A stretch of 55,508 nt of DNA, from assembly GCA_945946765.1 (NCBI GenBank), contig CAMEWS010000004.1, forward strand, positions 1-55,508, written 5' to 3'. This document shows positions 34,701 through 44,142 of this stretch, in pieces. Source of the DNA: an uncultured Clostridia bacterium (lineage in GTDB: Bacteria > Cyanobacteriota > Vampirovibrionia > Gastranaerophilales > Gastranaerophilaceae). The position numbers and the translations under genes are program-made. The notes below the pieces were generated by a model. It ran no database searches. It had not been told where the DNA came from and saw only the letters and a program-made list of their open reading frames with translations. The number at the start of each line of letters is the position of its first letter. Position 1 is the stretch's first letter.

Positions 34701-36866
34701 ATGCTAAAAGAACAATTAGACAAAATTATGCGTCCAAAAGCAATTGCTGTAGTCGGTGCATCAACAAAACCAAAAACAATCGGTTCTGAAATCATGCAAA
34801 GACTCAGAGATTACAAATTCAACGGAAAAATCTACCCCGTAAACCCAAAAGGCGGTATGATTGAAGGTTTCCAAGCTTATACATCTGTTGCGGAAATCCC
34901 CGGTGAAGTTGATCTTGCGGTAATCGTTGTTAACGCAAAATTTGTTTTAGATACAATTGACCAATGCCACGCAAAAGGAATCAAAGGCTTGTGTATCATT
35001 ACAGCAGGCTTTAAAGAAACAGGCAAAGAAGGTGCTGAAGCAGAAAAACAACTTCTTGCAAAAGTTAGAGAATACGGCATGAGATGTGTTGGCCCTAACT
35101 GTTTGGGTGTTTTGAACACTCATCCTGATGTTCAAATGGATGCTACTTTTGCCGAATCATTACCTATCAGAGGCGATATTGGTTTCGTTTCTCAATCAGG
35201 TGCTTTAGGCGGCGGTATTTTAAACATTTTAAAAGACCTTAACCTTGGTTTTGCTCAATTCATTTCTATCGGTAACCAAGCTGATGTTAACGCAGAAACA
35301 GCAATGGAATACTGGGAAAATGATGACGATGTAAAACAAATTCTTTTATACATGGAATCAATCCAAAACCCAGCTAACTTCAGAAAATTAGCGTCAAGAA
35401 TTACTAAAAAGAAACCTATCCTTGCTTTAAAAGCAGGTCGTTCCGCAGCAGGTGCTTCCGCAGCATCTTCTCACACAGGTTCTTTGGCAGGTGCAGACAA
35501 AGCGGCAGATGCGTTGCTTAAACAATGCGGTGTAATCAGAGAATTTTCTTTGAAAAACCTCTTTGCTAACGCAAAAGCATTTTCTAACTGCCCGATTCCT
35601 AAAGGAAACAGAGTTGCTATCGTTACTAACTCAGGAGGTCCCGGAATCATGGCAACTGACGCTGTTTGTGAATCAGGTATGCAAATGGCTAAAATTTCCG
35701 ATGCTACAAAAGAAGAATTAAGAAGCTTCTTACCTTCTGCAGCAAGTGTTAAAAACCCTATCGATATGATTGCTTCCGCACCTATCGAACACTACAAACA
35801 AACACTTGAAACGGTATTGAAAGACCCCGAAGTTGATATGGTTGCAGTAATTTACTTACCGTTCTTAGGTTTAAAAGATATTGATGTTGCTAAAGCATTA
35901 ATGGAAATCAAAGCTAACAACCCTGAAAAACCAATTATCGGTGTATTCATGACAACAAGCGAATTCTTTACTGAAATCTCTAACATGGAAGTTAACATGC
36001 CTTTCTACATGTATGCTGAAGAAGCTGCAGAAGCTATGTTAAGACTTGACCAACAAAGAAGATGGATGGAAAGACCCGAAGGCAAAATGCCTGTTTATGA
36101 TGTAGATAAAGCTAAAGCCGAAAAAATTATTAAAGCTGCCGTAGCAGAAGGCAGAGCACAATTGACTACTTTAGAATCAATTGATGTTCTTGATGCATAC
36201 GGTATCAGAGCTTGCAAATACGGTCTTGCTACTAACGAAGAAGAAGTTGCAAGCCTTGGTAACTCAATCGGCTACCCTGTTGTTATGAAAATGACTTCAA
36301 AAACAACTTCCCACAAAACAGATGTTGGCGGTGTAAGAGTAAACATCCAATCAGAAGAACAATTGAGAGCAGAATACAAAGACCTTATTGCTAAATTAAC
36401 AGAAAAAGGTTTAATTGACGGTCTTGAAGGCGTAATCATTCAAGAAATGGTAAAAGGTAACCGTGAAATGGTTTGCGGTATTGCAACAGACCCTCAATAC
36501 GGTCCGATGATGATGTTCGGCTTGGGCGGTGTATTCATTGAAACAATGAAAGACGTAACCTTCAGAATCGCTCCTTTAAGTGATGTTGATGCTGATGAAA
36601 TGATTAAATCAGTAAAAGCATACGAATTGTTAAAAGGCGCAAGAGGTACAAAACCTGCCGATATGGCTCAAATTCAAGAAACTCTCTTGAGATTGTCACA
36701 AATGGTTAACGACTTCAAATTCATTGATGAATTGGATATCAACCCGTTACTCATCTCTGAAAAAACAGGCGAAGGCATTGCCGTTGACGGACGTATCAAA
36801 GTAAGAGTTGAAGAAGTTAAAGAATACTTTGGCTGCGGTGCACAATGCACTTGTTGTAATGCGTAA
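34701..36866 (+). CDS. Acetyl-CoA synthetase (ADP-forming), fused alpha-beta (721 aa)
   Basis: Converts acetyl-CoA, ADP and phosphate to acetate, CoA and ATP, the energy-conserving last step of acetate fermentation. The alpha half starts with a CoA-binding fold (AIAVVGASTKPKTIGSEI) and carries SSHTGSLAGADKA, the phosphorylated His at about 258. The beta half (about residue 490 on) is an ATP-grasp domain. There is no GNAT domain, which separates it from the protein acetyltransferase Pat. The tail GCGAQCTCCNA has Cys at 712, 716, 718 and 719, unusual for the family. AAAGGTG before the ATG and biased codon use suggest high expression. Confidence 0.92.
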   Translation: MLKEQLDKIMRPKAIAVVGASTKPKTIGSEIMQRLRDYKFNGKIYPVNPKGGMIEGFQAYTSVAEIPGEVDLAVIVVNAKFVLDTIDQCHAKGIKGLCIITAGFKETGKEGAEAEKQLLAKVREYGMRCVGPNCLGVLNTHPDVQMDATFAESLPIRGDIGFVSQSGALGGGILNILKDLNLGFAQFISIGNQADVNAETAMEYWENDDDVKQILLYMESIQNPANFRKLASRITKKKPILALKAGRSAAGASAASSHTGSLAGADKAADALLKQCGVIREFSLKNLFANAKAFSNCPIPKGNRVAIVTNSGGPGIMATDAVCESGMQMAKISDATKEELRSFLPSAASVKNPIDMIASAPIEHYKQTLETVLKDPEVDMVAVIYLPFLGLKDIDVAKALMEIKANNPEKPIIGVFMTTSEFFTEISNMEVNMPFYMYAEEAAEAMLRLDQQRRWMERPEGKMPVYDVDKAKAEKIIKAAVAEGRAQLTTLESIDVLDAYGIRACKYGLATNEEEVASLGNSIGYPVVMKMTSKTTSHKTDVGGVRVNIQSEEQLRAEYKDLIAKLTEKGLIDGLEGVIIQEMVKGNREMVCGIATDPQYGPMMMFGLGGVFIETMKDVTFRIAPLSDVDADEMIKSVKAYELLKGARGTKPADMAQIQETLLRLSQMVNDFKFIDELDINPLLISEKTGEGIAVDGRIKVRVEEVKEYFGCGAQCTCCNA

Positions 36867-36887
36867 GCCGTGTATAAAGCTTAAAGG

Positions 36888-36922
36888 AATAAAGGTGCGT
36901 TAAAACGCACCTTTATTTTTTT
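36888..36922. terminator. Rho-independent terminator after acetyl-CoA synthetase gene
   Basis: AATAAAGGTGCGTT (36888-36901) pairs with AACGCACCTTTATT (36904-36917) around a two-base loop, followed by TTTTT. This is a strong, symmetric terminator. Confidence 0.9.
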
Positions 36923-36951
36923 AATACTATTAAACATCCTCAAAATTATCT

Positions 36952-37041
36952 TTAACACCCAAACATTGTACACAAACCTTTTTGAGCAACAACAATCGTT
37001 ACTTTTAAAAACTCCTTAAATTTAACAACAAAATTTTTCAT
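36952..37041 (-). CDS. Putative 29-residue peptide with two cysteines
   Basis: Translates as MKNFVVKFKEF, then LKVTIVVAQKGLCTMFGC. ATG 37041 has a GGAAG site five bases upstream and the peptide ends with TAA. It combines a basic amphipathic start, a hydrophobic patch (VTIVVA) and Cys24 and Cys29. It is too short to judge by codon use, and no modification or transport genes flank it. It sits alone in the 250-base gap between the acetyl-CoA synthetase terminator and murJ. Confidence 0.4.
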   Translation of the reverse strand: MKNFVVKFKEFLKVTIVVAQKGLCTMFGC

Positions 37042-37166
37042 ACACACTTCCTTTTATTTTATACGATAAATTGCAGGCACTTCCTGACTTATAACTTACA
37101 TATTTATAATGCCCGTTTTTGAAATTTTTAAACATTTTATATAAACAAAACCTTTACAAGGTTTAT

Positions 37167-38795
37167 TTATTTTTTAAACTTTATCAATTTGCCTTTAATC
37201 CTGCCATACAACTCAAAAACATAAGGAATTTTTATAACGGCGGCAAAAGCACTATATACAACACCGCAAATTAAAGTTATTACAACGATTTTAACAGCTA
37301 AAGTCAGTTGTGTAGCAGCAATATGCGCATCCCAAATTTTGTATGCGCCAAGACAAACGTAATATGTTACAACCGATATCAATGCCATTTTTATAAGGTT
37401 TTTAAAATATATTCCATAATCCATGCTCATTTTTTTCTTTATCAACAAACCGAGCCAAAAACCATTTATTAAAGTCACAAACGAAGTAGACAAGGTTATA
37501 CCGCCGATTCCGAGTTGTTTTACAAAGAAGAAGTTCAAAATAAACTTAATCACAATAGACGACAAAGCCACCATAAACGGGGTTTTTGAATCGTTAAACG
37601 CATAAAACACTCTTGTAATCGAATCTCTGAATACATAGAAAATTATTGAAATTGAAAGATAGCATAATGCCTCTGACACCATCATTGTAGCAACTTCGTT
37701 AAACTCACCACGCTGAAATATCAATTGAATTGCGTTTGTTGACAATAAAATAATCAACACAAGTATCGGAAACGCAACAAAATTGAGCAATCCGACACCC
37801 TTATTAAAATAATATCTTATGTTGTCGTAATCTTTTTCACCCACAAGTTTTGAAAAAATAGGAAACAACGGCACAAGAAACGCTGTTACCAAAACCCCTA
37901 CGGGGAATTGAAACAACCTGTTTGCATAACCTATTGCCGACCAAGCACCTTCTTGTAACTGTGAAGCAAAAAACATATCAACATAAATATAAACCTGTCC
38001 GACCGTACTGCTTAATATTGCAGGAAACAACAATTCCAAAATATTTTTGTATTGCGGATTATTAAAAACATTCAAATTAGGTCTGAATTTAAAACCCAAT
38101 GATTTTAACTTTGGCAGTTGATAAACAAATTGGCACAACGCACCGATTGTAGTTGCAACAGCAAGCACCACGCCTGAATTATCATGTTTTACGAGCGAAA
38201 TTATTCCAATAATTGCAACACTCATCAAAATAGGTGAAATATTAGGTATTAAAAATTCTTTGTATACAATCAAAATCCCGTAATAAATGCCGACTACACC
38301 GCCGACAGTAAGAACGGGCGCCATTATTTTTAAATGCATACTTGCAAGGTGAATCAACTCGGGCGAACCGTTGGAGATTATTATTTTCATAATCACATCA
38401 GAAAAAACAAACACCAACACACCGAGTATTAAAAACACAAGGAACGAACTTGTTAAAAACGTGTTAAAAAGTTTGTTAACCTCCGGCGATGCTTTTTGAT
38501 TAAGATTCGGAATCATTTTGGAAAATACGGAAACCACCGCACTGTGAAAAGGTCCACCCACACCGCCAAGCAAAATTATTGATATTGCAGGAATTTGGTA
38601 CGCATAAAAATAAGCATCGGAAACCATGCCTGCACCGTAAAAATTGGCAATCACAACATCTCGCAAAAAACCGATAAGTTTACTGATTACGGTAACAAAA
38701 GCAATAATCCAAGCCGCTTTTAACAAACTTTGGGTTTTAGTGTTGTTTTCTCCTGTTGATTCAGGTTCATTAATCTTTTCCACAGCTTCACTCAT
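37167..38795 (-). CDS. murJ: Lipid II flippase MurJ
   Basis: A 14-helix membrane protein of the MOP superfamily that moves lipid II across the inner membrane for peptidoglycan synthesis. SLLKAAWIIAFVTVISKLIGFLRDV is the usual first helix with the conserved 'G..RD' (shown only in part: KLIGFLRDV). FREYR-like YVFRDSITRVFYAFNDSKTPF and 'G.ALA.S' positions also match. The length is 542 aa. The start overlaps the end of the SpoIID gene by eight bases (ATG inside its last codons), indicating translational coupling. Confidence 0.92.
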   Translation of the reverse strand: MSEAVEKINEPESTGENNTKTQSLLKAAWIIAFVTVISKLIGFLRDVVIANFYGAGMVSDAYFYAYQIPAISIILLGGVGGPFHSAVVSVFSKMIPNLNQKASPEVNKLFNTFLTSSFLVFLILGVLVFVFSDVIMKIIISNGSPELIHLASMHLKIMAPVLTVGGVVGIYYGILIVYKEFLIPNISPILMSVAIIGIISLVKHDNSGVVLAVATTIGALCQFVYQLPKLKSLGFKFRPNLNVFNNPQYKNILELLFPAILSSTVGQVYIYVDMFFASQLQEGAWSAIGYANRLFQFPVGVLVTAFLVPLFPIFSKLVGEKDYDNIRYYFNKGVGLLNFVAFPILVLIILLSTNAIQLIFQRGEFNEVATMMVSEALCYLSISIIFYVFRDSITRVFYAFNDSKTPFMVALSSIVIKFILNFFFVKQLGIGGITLSTSFVTLINGFWLGLLIKKKMSMDYGIYFKNLIKMALISVVTYYVCLGAYKIWDAHIAATQLTLAVKIVVITLICGVVYSAFAAVIKIPYVFELYGRIKGKLIKFKK

Positions 38796-40476
38796 GCTTT
38801 GCCTCTTTTATTTCAACATATAGTTTTACGGGTTTTTTATGCATCTCTGAGTATGGCAGCATATAGGTAATTTGGTTTTCACCATCAACCATATACTCGC
38901 TTATATCAAATCGTTCGGGTTTAAATATTGTCGGAATAACTTCCAATCTCAATTCTTGACCATTTAAAACAACCGTTATTTTAGAAAATTGAAATTTGTT
39001 TTCTACAACAAGATACGCTTTTTTGTTTTTTGTATAAAATTTTTGGGTTTCAATCTCGTGACCGTTTTTGTTTGACAAAACTACGGGATATGTTGTTATA
39101 GCAGTATTTTTGAAATAATGTTGGATAATTTCTTCATAAGAATACCCTTGTTTTGCCATTTCTCCCGCACCAAACTGGCTCATCCCAACACCATGACCAA
39201 ACCCGCCGCCACGTGCAATAATTTTTGTAATCGGTTTTGAGTTTTTATCCGCAGGCTCAATCGTTTCCATATCAAAAATTACATTTGCCGAAGGCAAAGA
39301 AATATTGTCTTTTTGAAAAACCCTTCTTATTTGTAACTCTTTTTGAACAAAAAATGTACCCTTGTCTGTAACAATATCCACGCACATTGCTTTACCGGAA
39401 ACACCTCGTCTTGAAACTTTTATTGATTTTAAAGACCCAAAATCTTCTTCATTTTTTAATACAGGTTGAACAAAACCTGTTGAAGACTGCGCTTTAAGTG
39501 TTTTTTTAAGCACTTTTTCCAGCTCGGATTTTTCCCATTCTTTTGTCCACCGAAAATAAGGAGAAGCATTGTCAAAAGTTTTCGGCACAGATGTATAAAA
39601 CTTTCTTGCCTCTGCTTCTGTATGTAATGAAGGAGTTTTATTGTCATCCGGAACGCCTTTTAAATAAGGTTTTGGAGCACCCGGAAAAAGCCTTGTTCCA
39701 TTAGCCATATTGGTAGAAAAAGCGTTTTCATAGTTTTCCGTATACCCGCCCGCCGTAGAGCTGTATAATGCCAAAACAGGTTCTCCGTCATACATTGCGG
39801 CAATATTTTCTGTTTCATAAACAGCTTTATCGGAAAGTTCTTTTTCGGTATTTGCACCAAAATAAACCTGACATGCAACAGAATCACAAACATCAAAGTT
39901 GTGAATATTTTTTTCTCTCGGTCTTATTGCATAATTTCTTGCAAGCACCGCTTGCGCTTTTAATGCCTCAAAGCCAAAACGCACAGGCATTTCATTCGGC
40001 ACAACACCTCTTAAATAAGATTCCAAATCCAAAACATTTATTACATTAAATTGATTATCTTTTTTAGGTGCTTTTGTAATTTCAAAAGTACCCCTGTAAT
40101 AAGCAGGCTTGCCCGCACGTTTAAGGTTTACTACAGTAACAAAACCTTCATCACAAACCACCTCAACAGGGCCGTTTATTCCGTTTGCCATTGTAACTTT
40201 GCCGAGCATAATCGTAAAACGATTATCCTTTATAAAAACTTTTACATTATCATTTGCTTCAAACTCGGCAATAATAGAGTTTGTGCTTTTATCAATAAGT
40301 CTGAATTTATCTGTAGCACTGATGTTTACGGTATTAAAATAATAATTTTGAAATTTTGTATCACTTATGCCGACAGTAACCATTCTGCCGTTTTTTGCAG
40401 GCACTGCTTGTACGGAAACACACAGCGAATTAAACAAAAAAAACAATACCAAAATTTTTAATATATTTTTATACAT
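38788..40476 (-). CDS. Secreted SpoIID/LytB-domain protein (562 aa)
   Basis: A periplasmic protein with a signal peptide (ILKILVLFFLFNSLCVSVQA, residues 5-24). The SpoIID domain, a peptidoglycan lytic transglycosylase that removes stem-free glycan in sporulating Firmicutes, is seen in LDLESYLRGVVPNEMP (catalytic Glu in NEMP), AQAVLARNYAI and the C-terminal GGGFGHGVGMSQFGAGEMA. An extra N-terminal 110 residues and a C-terminal beta-rich tail (about 470-562) are lineage features. Coupled to murJ by an eight-base overlap, it probably belongs to cell-wall remodelling, not sporulation. Confidence 0.88.
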   Translation of the reverse strand: MYKNILKILVLFFLFNSLCVSVQAVPAKNGRMVTVGISDTKFQNYYFNTVNISATDKFRLIDKSTNSIIAEFEANDNVKVFIKDNRFTIMLGKVTMANGINGPVEVVCDEGFVTVVNLKRAGKPAYYRGTFEITKAPKKDNQFNVINVLDLESYLRGVVPNEMPVRFGFEALKAQAVLARNYAIRPREKNIHNFDVCDSVACQVYFGANTEKELSDKAVYETENIAAMYDGEPVLALYSSTAGGYTENYENAFSTNMANGTRLFPGAPKPYLKGVPDDNKTPSLHTEAEARKFYTSVPKTFDNASPYFRWTKEWEKSELEKVLKKTLKAQSSTGFVQPVLKNEEDFGSLKSIKVSRRGVSGKAMCVDIVTDKGTFFVQKELQIRRVFQKDNISLPSANVIFDMETIEPADKNSKPITKIIARGGGFGHGVGMSQFGAGEMAKQGYSYEEIIQHYFKNTAITTYPVVLSNKNGHEIETQKFYTKNKKAYLVVENKFQFSKITVVLNGQELRLEVIPTIFKPERFDISEYMVDGENQITYMLPYSEMHKKPVKLYVEIKEAKHE

Positions 40477-40569
40477 AAATTCGTTACTTTCTTACAGGTT
40501 TAATAATATCATGAGAAAGTTTTAATAAATACCCTTGAAATGAGATAAATAAAATCATTTATTTCATGA

Positions 40570-40597
40570 TTGACTACGTCTAAAATTAGTGTATAAT
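40570..40597 (+). promoter_or_regulatory. Near-consensus promoter upstream of a structured leader
   Basis: TTGACT (40570-40575), 16 bases, TATAAT (40592-40597). The predicted start is at about 40604, giving about 186 bases before the SNF2 start codon. Confidence 0.75.
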
Positions 40598-40603
40598 CTA
40601 ATT

Positions 40604-40789
40604 ATGCAGTTTGGTAATTAAGGTTTTTTAAACTGCTTTGTGTACTCGGTGTCTTTATAAAGCTTGAATTTTAAAGCGACACACGACACCTTTTCAAGCA
40701 AAAGAATGATTGATAAAACATCTTCTTTTGTTTAAAGAATTGTTTGTCGGATAACCTTTCTCCGACCAGAGTTAACCACTTATCACTAT
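40604..40789 (+). ncRNA. Structured leader or small RNA before the SNF2 gene
   Basis: Three hairpins follow the promoter: GCAGTTT/AAACTGC (40606-40612, 40630-40636), GGTGTC/GACACC (40648-40653, 40685-40690) with TTTT after it, and GTCGGA/TCCGAC at about 40746-40766. The second hairpin could terminate a small RNA of about 90 bases. I compared it with 6S, SRP and tmRNA motifs and saw no match, so the class is unknown. The gap 40477-40569 shows nothing else. Confidence 0.4.
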
Positions 40790-43700
40790 ATGAGCATTTG
40801 CAAATTTAATTACAAATACATTAAAGACAGAGCCTCTGCCGGAAGTTGGAGAAGGGGCTATGAAAGCTATCAAAAAGACATAGTTATGTCTTATGACAAA
40901 AAAATTGCCGGTGTTGAAGCGAAAGTAAAAGGCAATTTTAAAGATGCTTACGAAACAAGCCTTACTTTTACCAAAACAGGTGTAAAAGCTGATTGCAGTT
41001 GCCCGTTAAAAGAAGAATGGTGCAAACACGCCATTGCCGTAGGTTTAAAAGTAATTGAAGACAAAGTTTATGATGAATACTTAGAACGTGTTCACAAAAT
41101 AAAAACTGAATATCCTGACGAATATTCACAACCCGTTGAACACCCGACAGGAAGGTATGTATTCCATTTTAACCCGAAACGCAGACAAAATTTCTTCTCT
41201 ATTCTTGTTATGGACAGAGAAACAGGCAAAGTTATCCGTGATATTGAGGCTATTTTAAGAGCAATAATAGAAGTCCAAAGAAACGATAAATCTTTTGTTT
41301 TAAACGAAGAAGAAAAAATAGAAATATCCATATTCCAATTGCTTTTACAACGCTCCAGACTGGATAAAAAAGCAGGCTGGTATGATGTTCCCATTGCAAA
41401 ATTTGACGGATTTTTCCAACTTCTTGCAAAAGCTGAAGAAGTAATTGACGGCAGAACAAAAGAAAAATTAAGTTTTGACGAAAACGAGTGGGAACTTGCT
41501 TTATCCGTAAACTTCTCTATGGTAGGCAATGTTCTTTTGTCACTAACTTGGGAAAGACCTGACGGAAGTGATTCTTACCCGTTTGAAGAAATCAGATATT
41601 TTTCAAGACAACTAAAATGGGGCAGATACAAAAACGTTATTTTTCCAACAAACACTCCTGTTTCGGCGTTACCGCAAAACCTTATTAAAGCTAGCTTTAC
41701 CGATGTAAAAGATGCTGACGGTGCAAAATTCTTGTACGAAGAATTACCGAAACTCAAAAAAGTAATGAAGGTAACTGTTTCTGAAACCATAGAAAAACTT
41801 TTCTTAGAACAAAAACCACCGATAAATGTTGTAACACTCGGTTTGGATTATGACGGCTCGTTAAAAGCAGAGCTTGAGTTTGAATACGACGGCACTCGTG
41901 TTCCGTATTCAAAACATACGGAAAAAACTCCTTATGTAACAATTAAAAAACCTAAAGAAGACCTTCTTTATTGGGTAAAACGCAATCCGCAGCACGAAGA
42001 AGCTGCTTATCAAATGCTTTTAGCCTGCAAATTTGCGCCCATGCAAACAAACAACCTTGCTTTGGAAAAAGAAAACGCAATTGATTTTTACAACTACTAC
42101 ATTCAACAAGCGGGCGAAGGCTGGAAGTTTGAAGAAAAAGACGATATGTCCTTCTTTAAGCTTTCCAAAAACAAATTTGAACTTTGCGCAGATATAGATT
42201 TTTCTATCAACTCAACAGACAGCTTTGAAGTTGAATTGTACGGCAAAGTGGGTGAAGAAATTATTCCTTTTGATGATGTTTACGCACTGACAGTAGACAA
42301 CAGTAAATATGTAAGAATTAAAAATCTCGGATTTGCGGAAGTTCCGATTTCTGACATTTATTCGTTAATGAGAGCTTTCAACACTTTTGATGTTTACAAA
42401 AACGATGAAAACAAATACATTGTAAAAACATATCGTGCAGGTCTTTTATCAGAAATGGAAAACCTTGGCATGAAAATAAAAATGAGCCGTAAATTTTCCA
42501 AATTCTGGAAACAAATTTCAACCTTCTCTACAATGGATGTACCGAGTCTGCCAAAAGGTATCAACGCAGAGTTCAGAGAATATCAAACTCGAGGTTTCGG
42601 TTGGTTGTGGTTTATGTATCAATATGGCTTAAACGGTATTCTTGCCGATGATATGGGTCTTGGTAAAACCTTGCAGGCACTTGCATTGATACAAAAAGCA
42701 AAAGAAAAAAACAAAAAAGCACCAAACCTTGTTATTTGCCCGACATCAGTTGTTTTTAACTGGGAAAGCGAAATCGAAAAATTTGCTCCGGGACTGTCTT
42801 GTTTGAAATTGAGCGGTACAGAAAGAAAAGAGCTTTTTAAAGAAATACCCAAATACGATGTTGTAATCACAAGCTATGCGCTTGTAAGACGTGATATTGC
42901 AAAACTCAAAAAACACGAGTTTAGGTACATCATTCTTGATGAATCTCAAAATATTAAAAACGCAGATTCTATAACAGCTCAAAGCGTAAAACAGCTTAAC
43001 TGTAAACACAAATTGGCTTTATCGGGTACACCGATAGAAAACAAACTGGAAGAATTGTGGTCGGTGTTTGATTTCTTAATGCCGGGATTCCTTTTTGATA
43101 AGAGTGAATTTAATTACAGATACGTAACTCCGATTATGGAAAGAGAAGATAAAACCGTAGAAAAACGATTAAAATCACAAATTTATCCGTTTATTCTTCG
43201 CCGTATGAAAAGAGATGTTGCAAAAGACCTTCCCGATAAAATCGAAAACGTCGCATATTGTGAACTTACGCCTGACCAAAAAGATTTTTATATGGAGGTT
43301 ATGGACTCAACAAGGGAAGAACTTTTCAAATCTATCGAGGAAAAAGGTTTGGAAAAAAGCAGAATGTCTATTTTCTCTGCTTTACTGCGCTTAAGACAAA
43401 TTTGTTGTCACCCGTGGTTGTATGACAAAGACAACTTTAAAAGAATCAACGAATCCGGCAAATTTGAACAGCTTAAAACAATGCTTGAAGAAATTGTTGC
43501 CGAAAAACACAGGGTGCTTTTGTTCAGCCAATTTGTGGATATGCTTGATATTATTAAAGATTGGCTCACCCGTGCGGGAATCAAACACGAATACCTCACA
43601 GGTCGTACAAAAAATCGTCAGGAGGTTGTGGAAAGATTCAACTCCGACCCGACAATACCCATTTTCCTCATCAGCTTAAAAGCCGGCGGTACAGGCTTAA

Positions 43701-43966
43701 ACCTTACGGGTGCAGATTATGTAATCCATTACGACCCTTGGTGGAATCCTGCTGTTGAAGATCAAGCTACGGACAGAGCTTATCGTATAGGTCAAACCAA
43801 AAAAGTGTTTGTATATCGTATGATTACAAAAGGTACGGTTGAAGAAAAAATTCAAAAACTTAAATCAAGAAAAAGAGATCTTGTGGACAGCGTAATTTCC
43901 GTTGACAGAAACATCGGAAAATCTCTTACTTACGAAGACTTAAAAGATATTTTCTCTGTAGATTAA
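40790..43966 (+). CDS. SWIM-domain SNF2-family helicase (1058 aa)
   Basis: A DNA-dependent ATPase that moves along DNA and remodels nucleoprotein. The N-terminal SWIM zinc finger CSC-x6-CKH (Cys69, Cys71, Cys78, His80) is the substrate-binding element. The SNF2 core has GILADDMGLGKT (Walker A, about 615-626), LDESQNIKN (motif II, about 716) and C-terminal motifs SQFVDMLD, SLKAGGTGLN and RAYRIGQTKK. Between lies a roughly 500-residue region like that of RapA/HepA-type proteins. No ribosome-binding site is seen at the ATG. A structured leader precedes it. Confidence 0.9.
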   Translation: MSICKFNYKYIKDRASAGSWRRGYESYQKDIVMSYDKKIAGVEAKVKGNFKDAYETSLTFTKTGVKADCSCPLKEEWCKHAIAVGLKVIEDKVYDEYLERVHKIKTEYPDEYSQPVEHPTGRYVFHFNPKRRQNFFSILVMDRETGKVIRDIEAILRAIIEVQRNDKSFVLNEEEKIEISIFQLLLQRSRLDKKAGWYDVPIAKFDGFFQLLAKAEEVIDGRTKEKLSFDENEWELALSVNFSMVGNVLLSLTWERPDGSDSYPFEEIRYFSRQLKWGRYKNVIFPTNTPVSALPQNLIKASFTDVKDADGAKFLYEELPKLKKVMKVTVSETIEKLFLEQKPPINVVTLGLDYDGSLKAELEFEYDGTRVPYSKHTEKTPYVTIKKPKEDLLYWVKRNPQHEEAAYQMLLACKFAPMQTNNLALEKENAIDFYNYYIQQAGEGWKFEEKDDMSFFKLSKNKFELCADIDFSINSTDSFEVELYGKVGEEIIPFDDVYALTVDNSKYVRIKNLGFAEVPISDIYSLMRAFNTFDVYKNDENKYIVKTYRAGLLSEMENLGMKIKMSRKFSKFWKQISTFSTMDVPSLPKGINAEFREYQTRGFGWLWFMYQYGLNGILADDMGLGKTLQALALIQKAKEKNKKAPNLVICPTSVVFNWESEIEKFAPGLSCLKLSGTERKELFKEIPKYDVVITSYALVRRDIAKLKKHEFRYIILDESQNIKNADSITAQSVKQLNCKHKLALSGTPIENKLEELWSVFDFLMPGFLFDKSEFNYRYVTPIMEREDKTVEKRLKSQIYPFILRRMKRDVAKDLPDKIENVAYCELTPDQKDFYMEVMDSTREELFKSIEEKGLEKSRMSIFSALLRLRQICCHPWLYDKDNFKRINESGKFEQLKTMLEEIVAEKHRVLLFSQFVDMLDIIKDWLTRAGIKHEYLTGRTKNRQEVVERFNSDPTIPIFLISLKAGGTGLNLTGADYVIHYDPWWNPAVEDQATDRAYRIGQTKKVFVYRMITKGTVEEKIQKLKSRKRDLVDSVISVDRNIGKSLTYEDLKDIFSVD

Positions 43967-44080
43967 GCTACTTAACAATCTTTTTTTTAATGCTAGAATA
44001 TTTATAACAGTATAAAACAAACAACTATAACCGTTGTATTTGGTTGAATACTCAACCTTCATATACTGTCGGTAAATCTG

Positions 44081-44100
44081 GTTGGGATTTTTACCCCAAC
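44081..44100. repeat. GTTGGG-type palindrome
   Basis: GTTGGGATTTTTACCCCAAC, a member of the palindrome family at 6729 and 10296, lies in the leader of lysS and generates a false N-terminal extension of that ORF. Confidence 0.7.
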
Positions 44101-44142
44101 AAAATGATAAATTATATAAAACAAAATAAAGAGGAATTGAGA

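Noticed and set aside
40604-40789. 6S RNA, tmRNA or SRP RNA upstream of the SNF2 gene
   Set aside because: Neither the tmRNA ends, the SRP loop motifs nor the long central-bubble 6S fold could be recognised, so no class is named.
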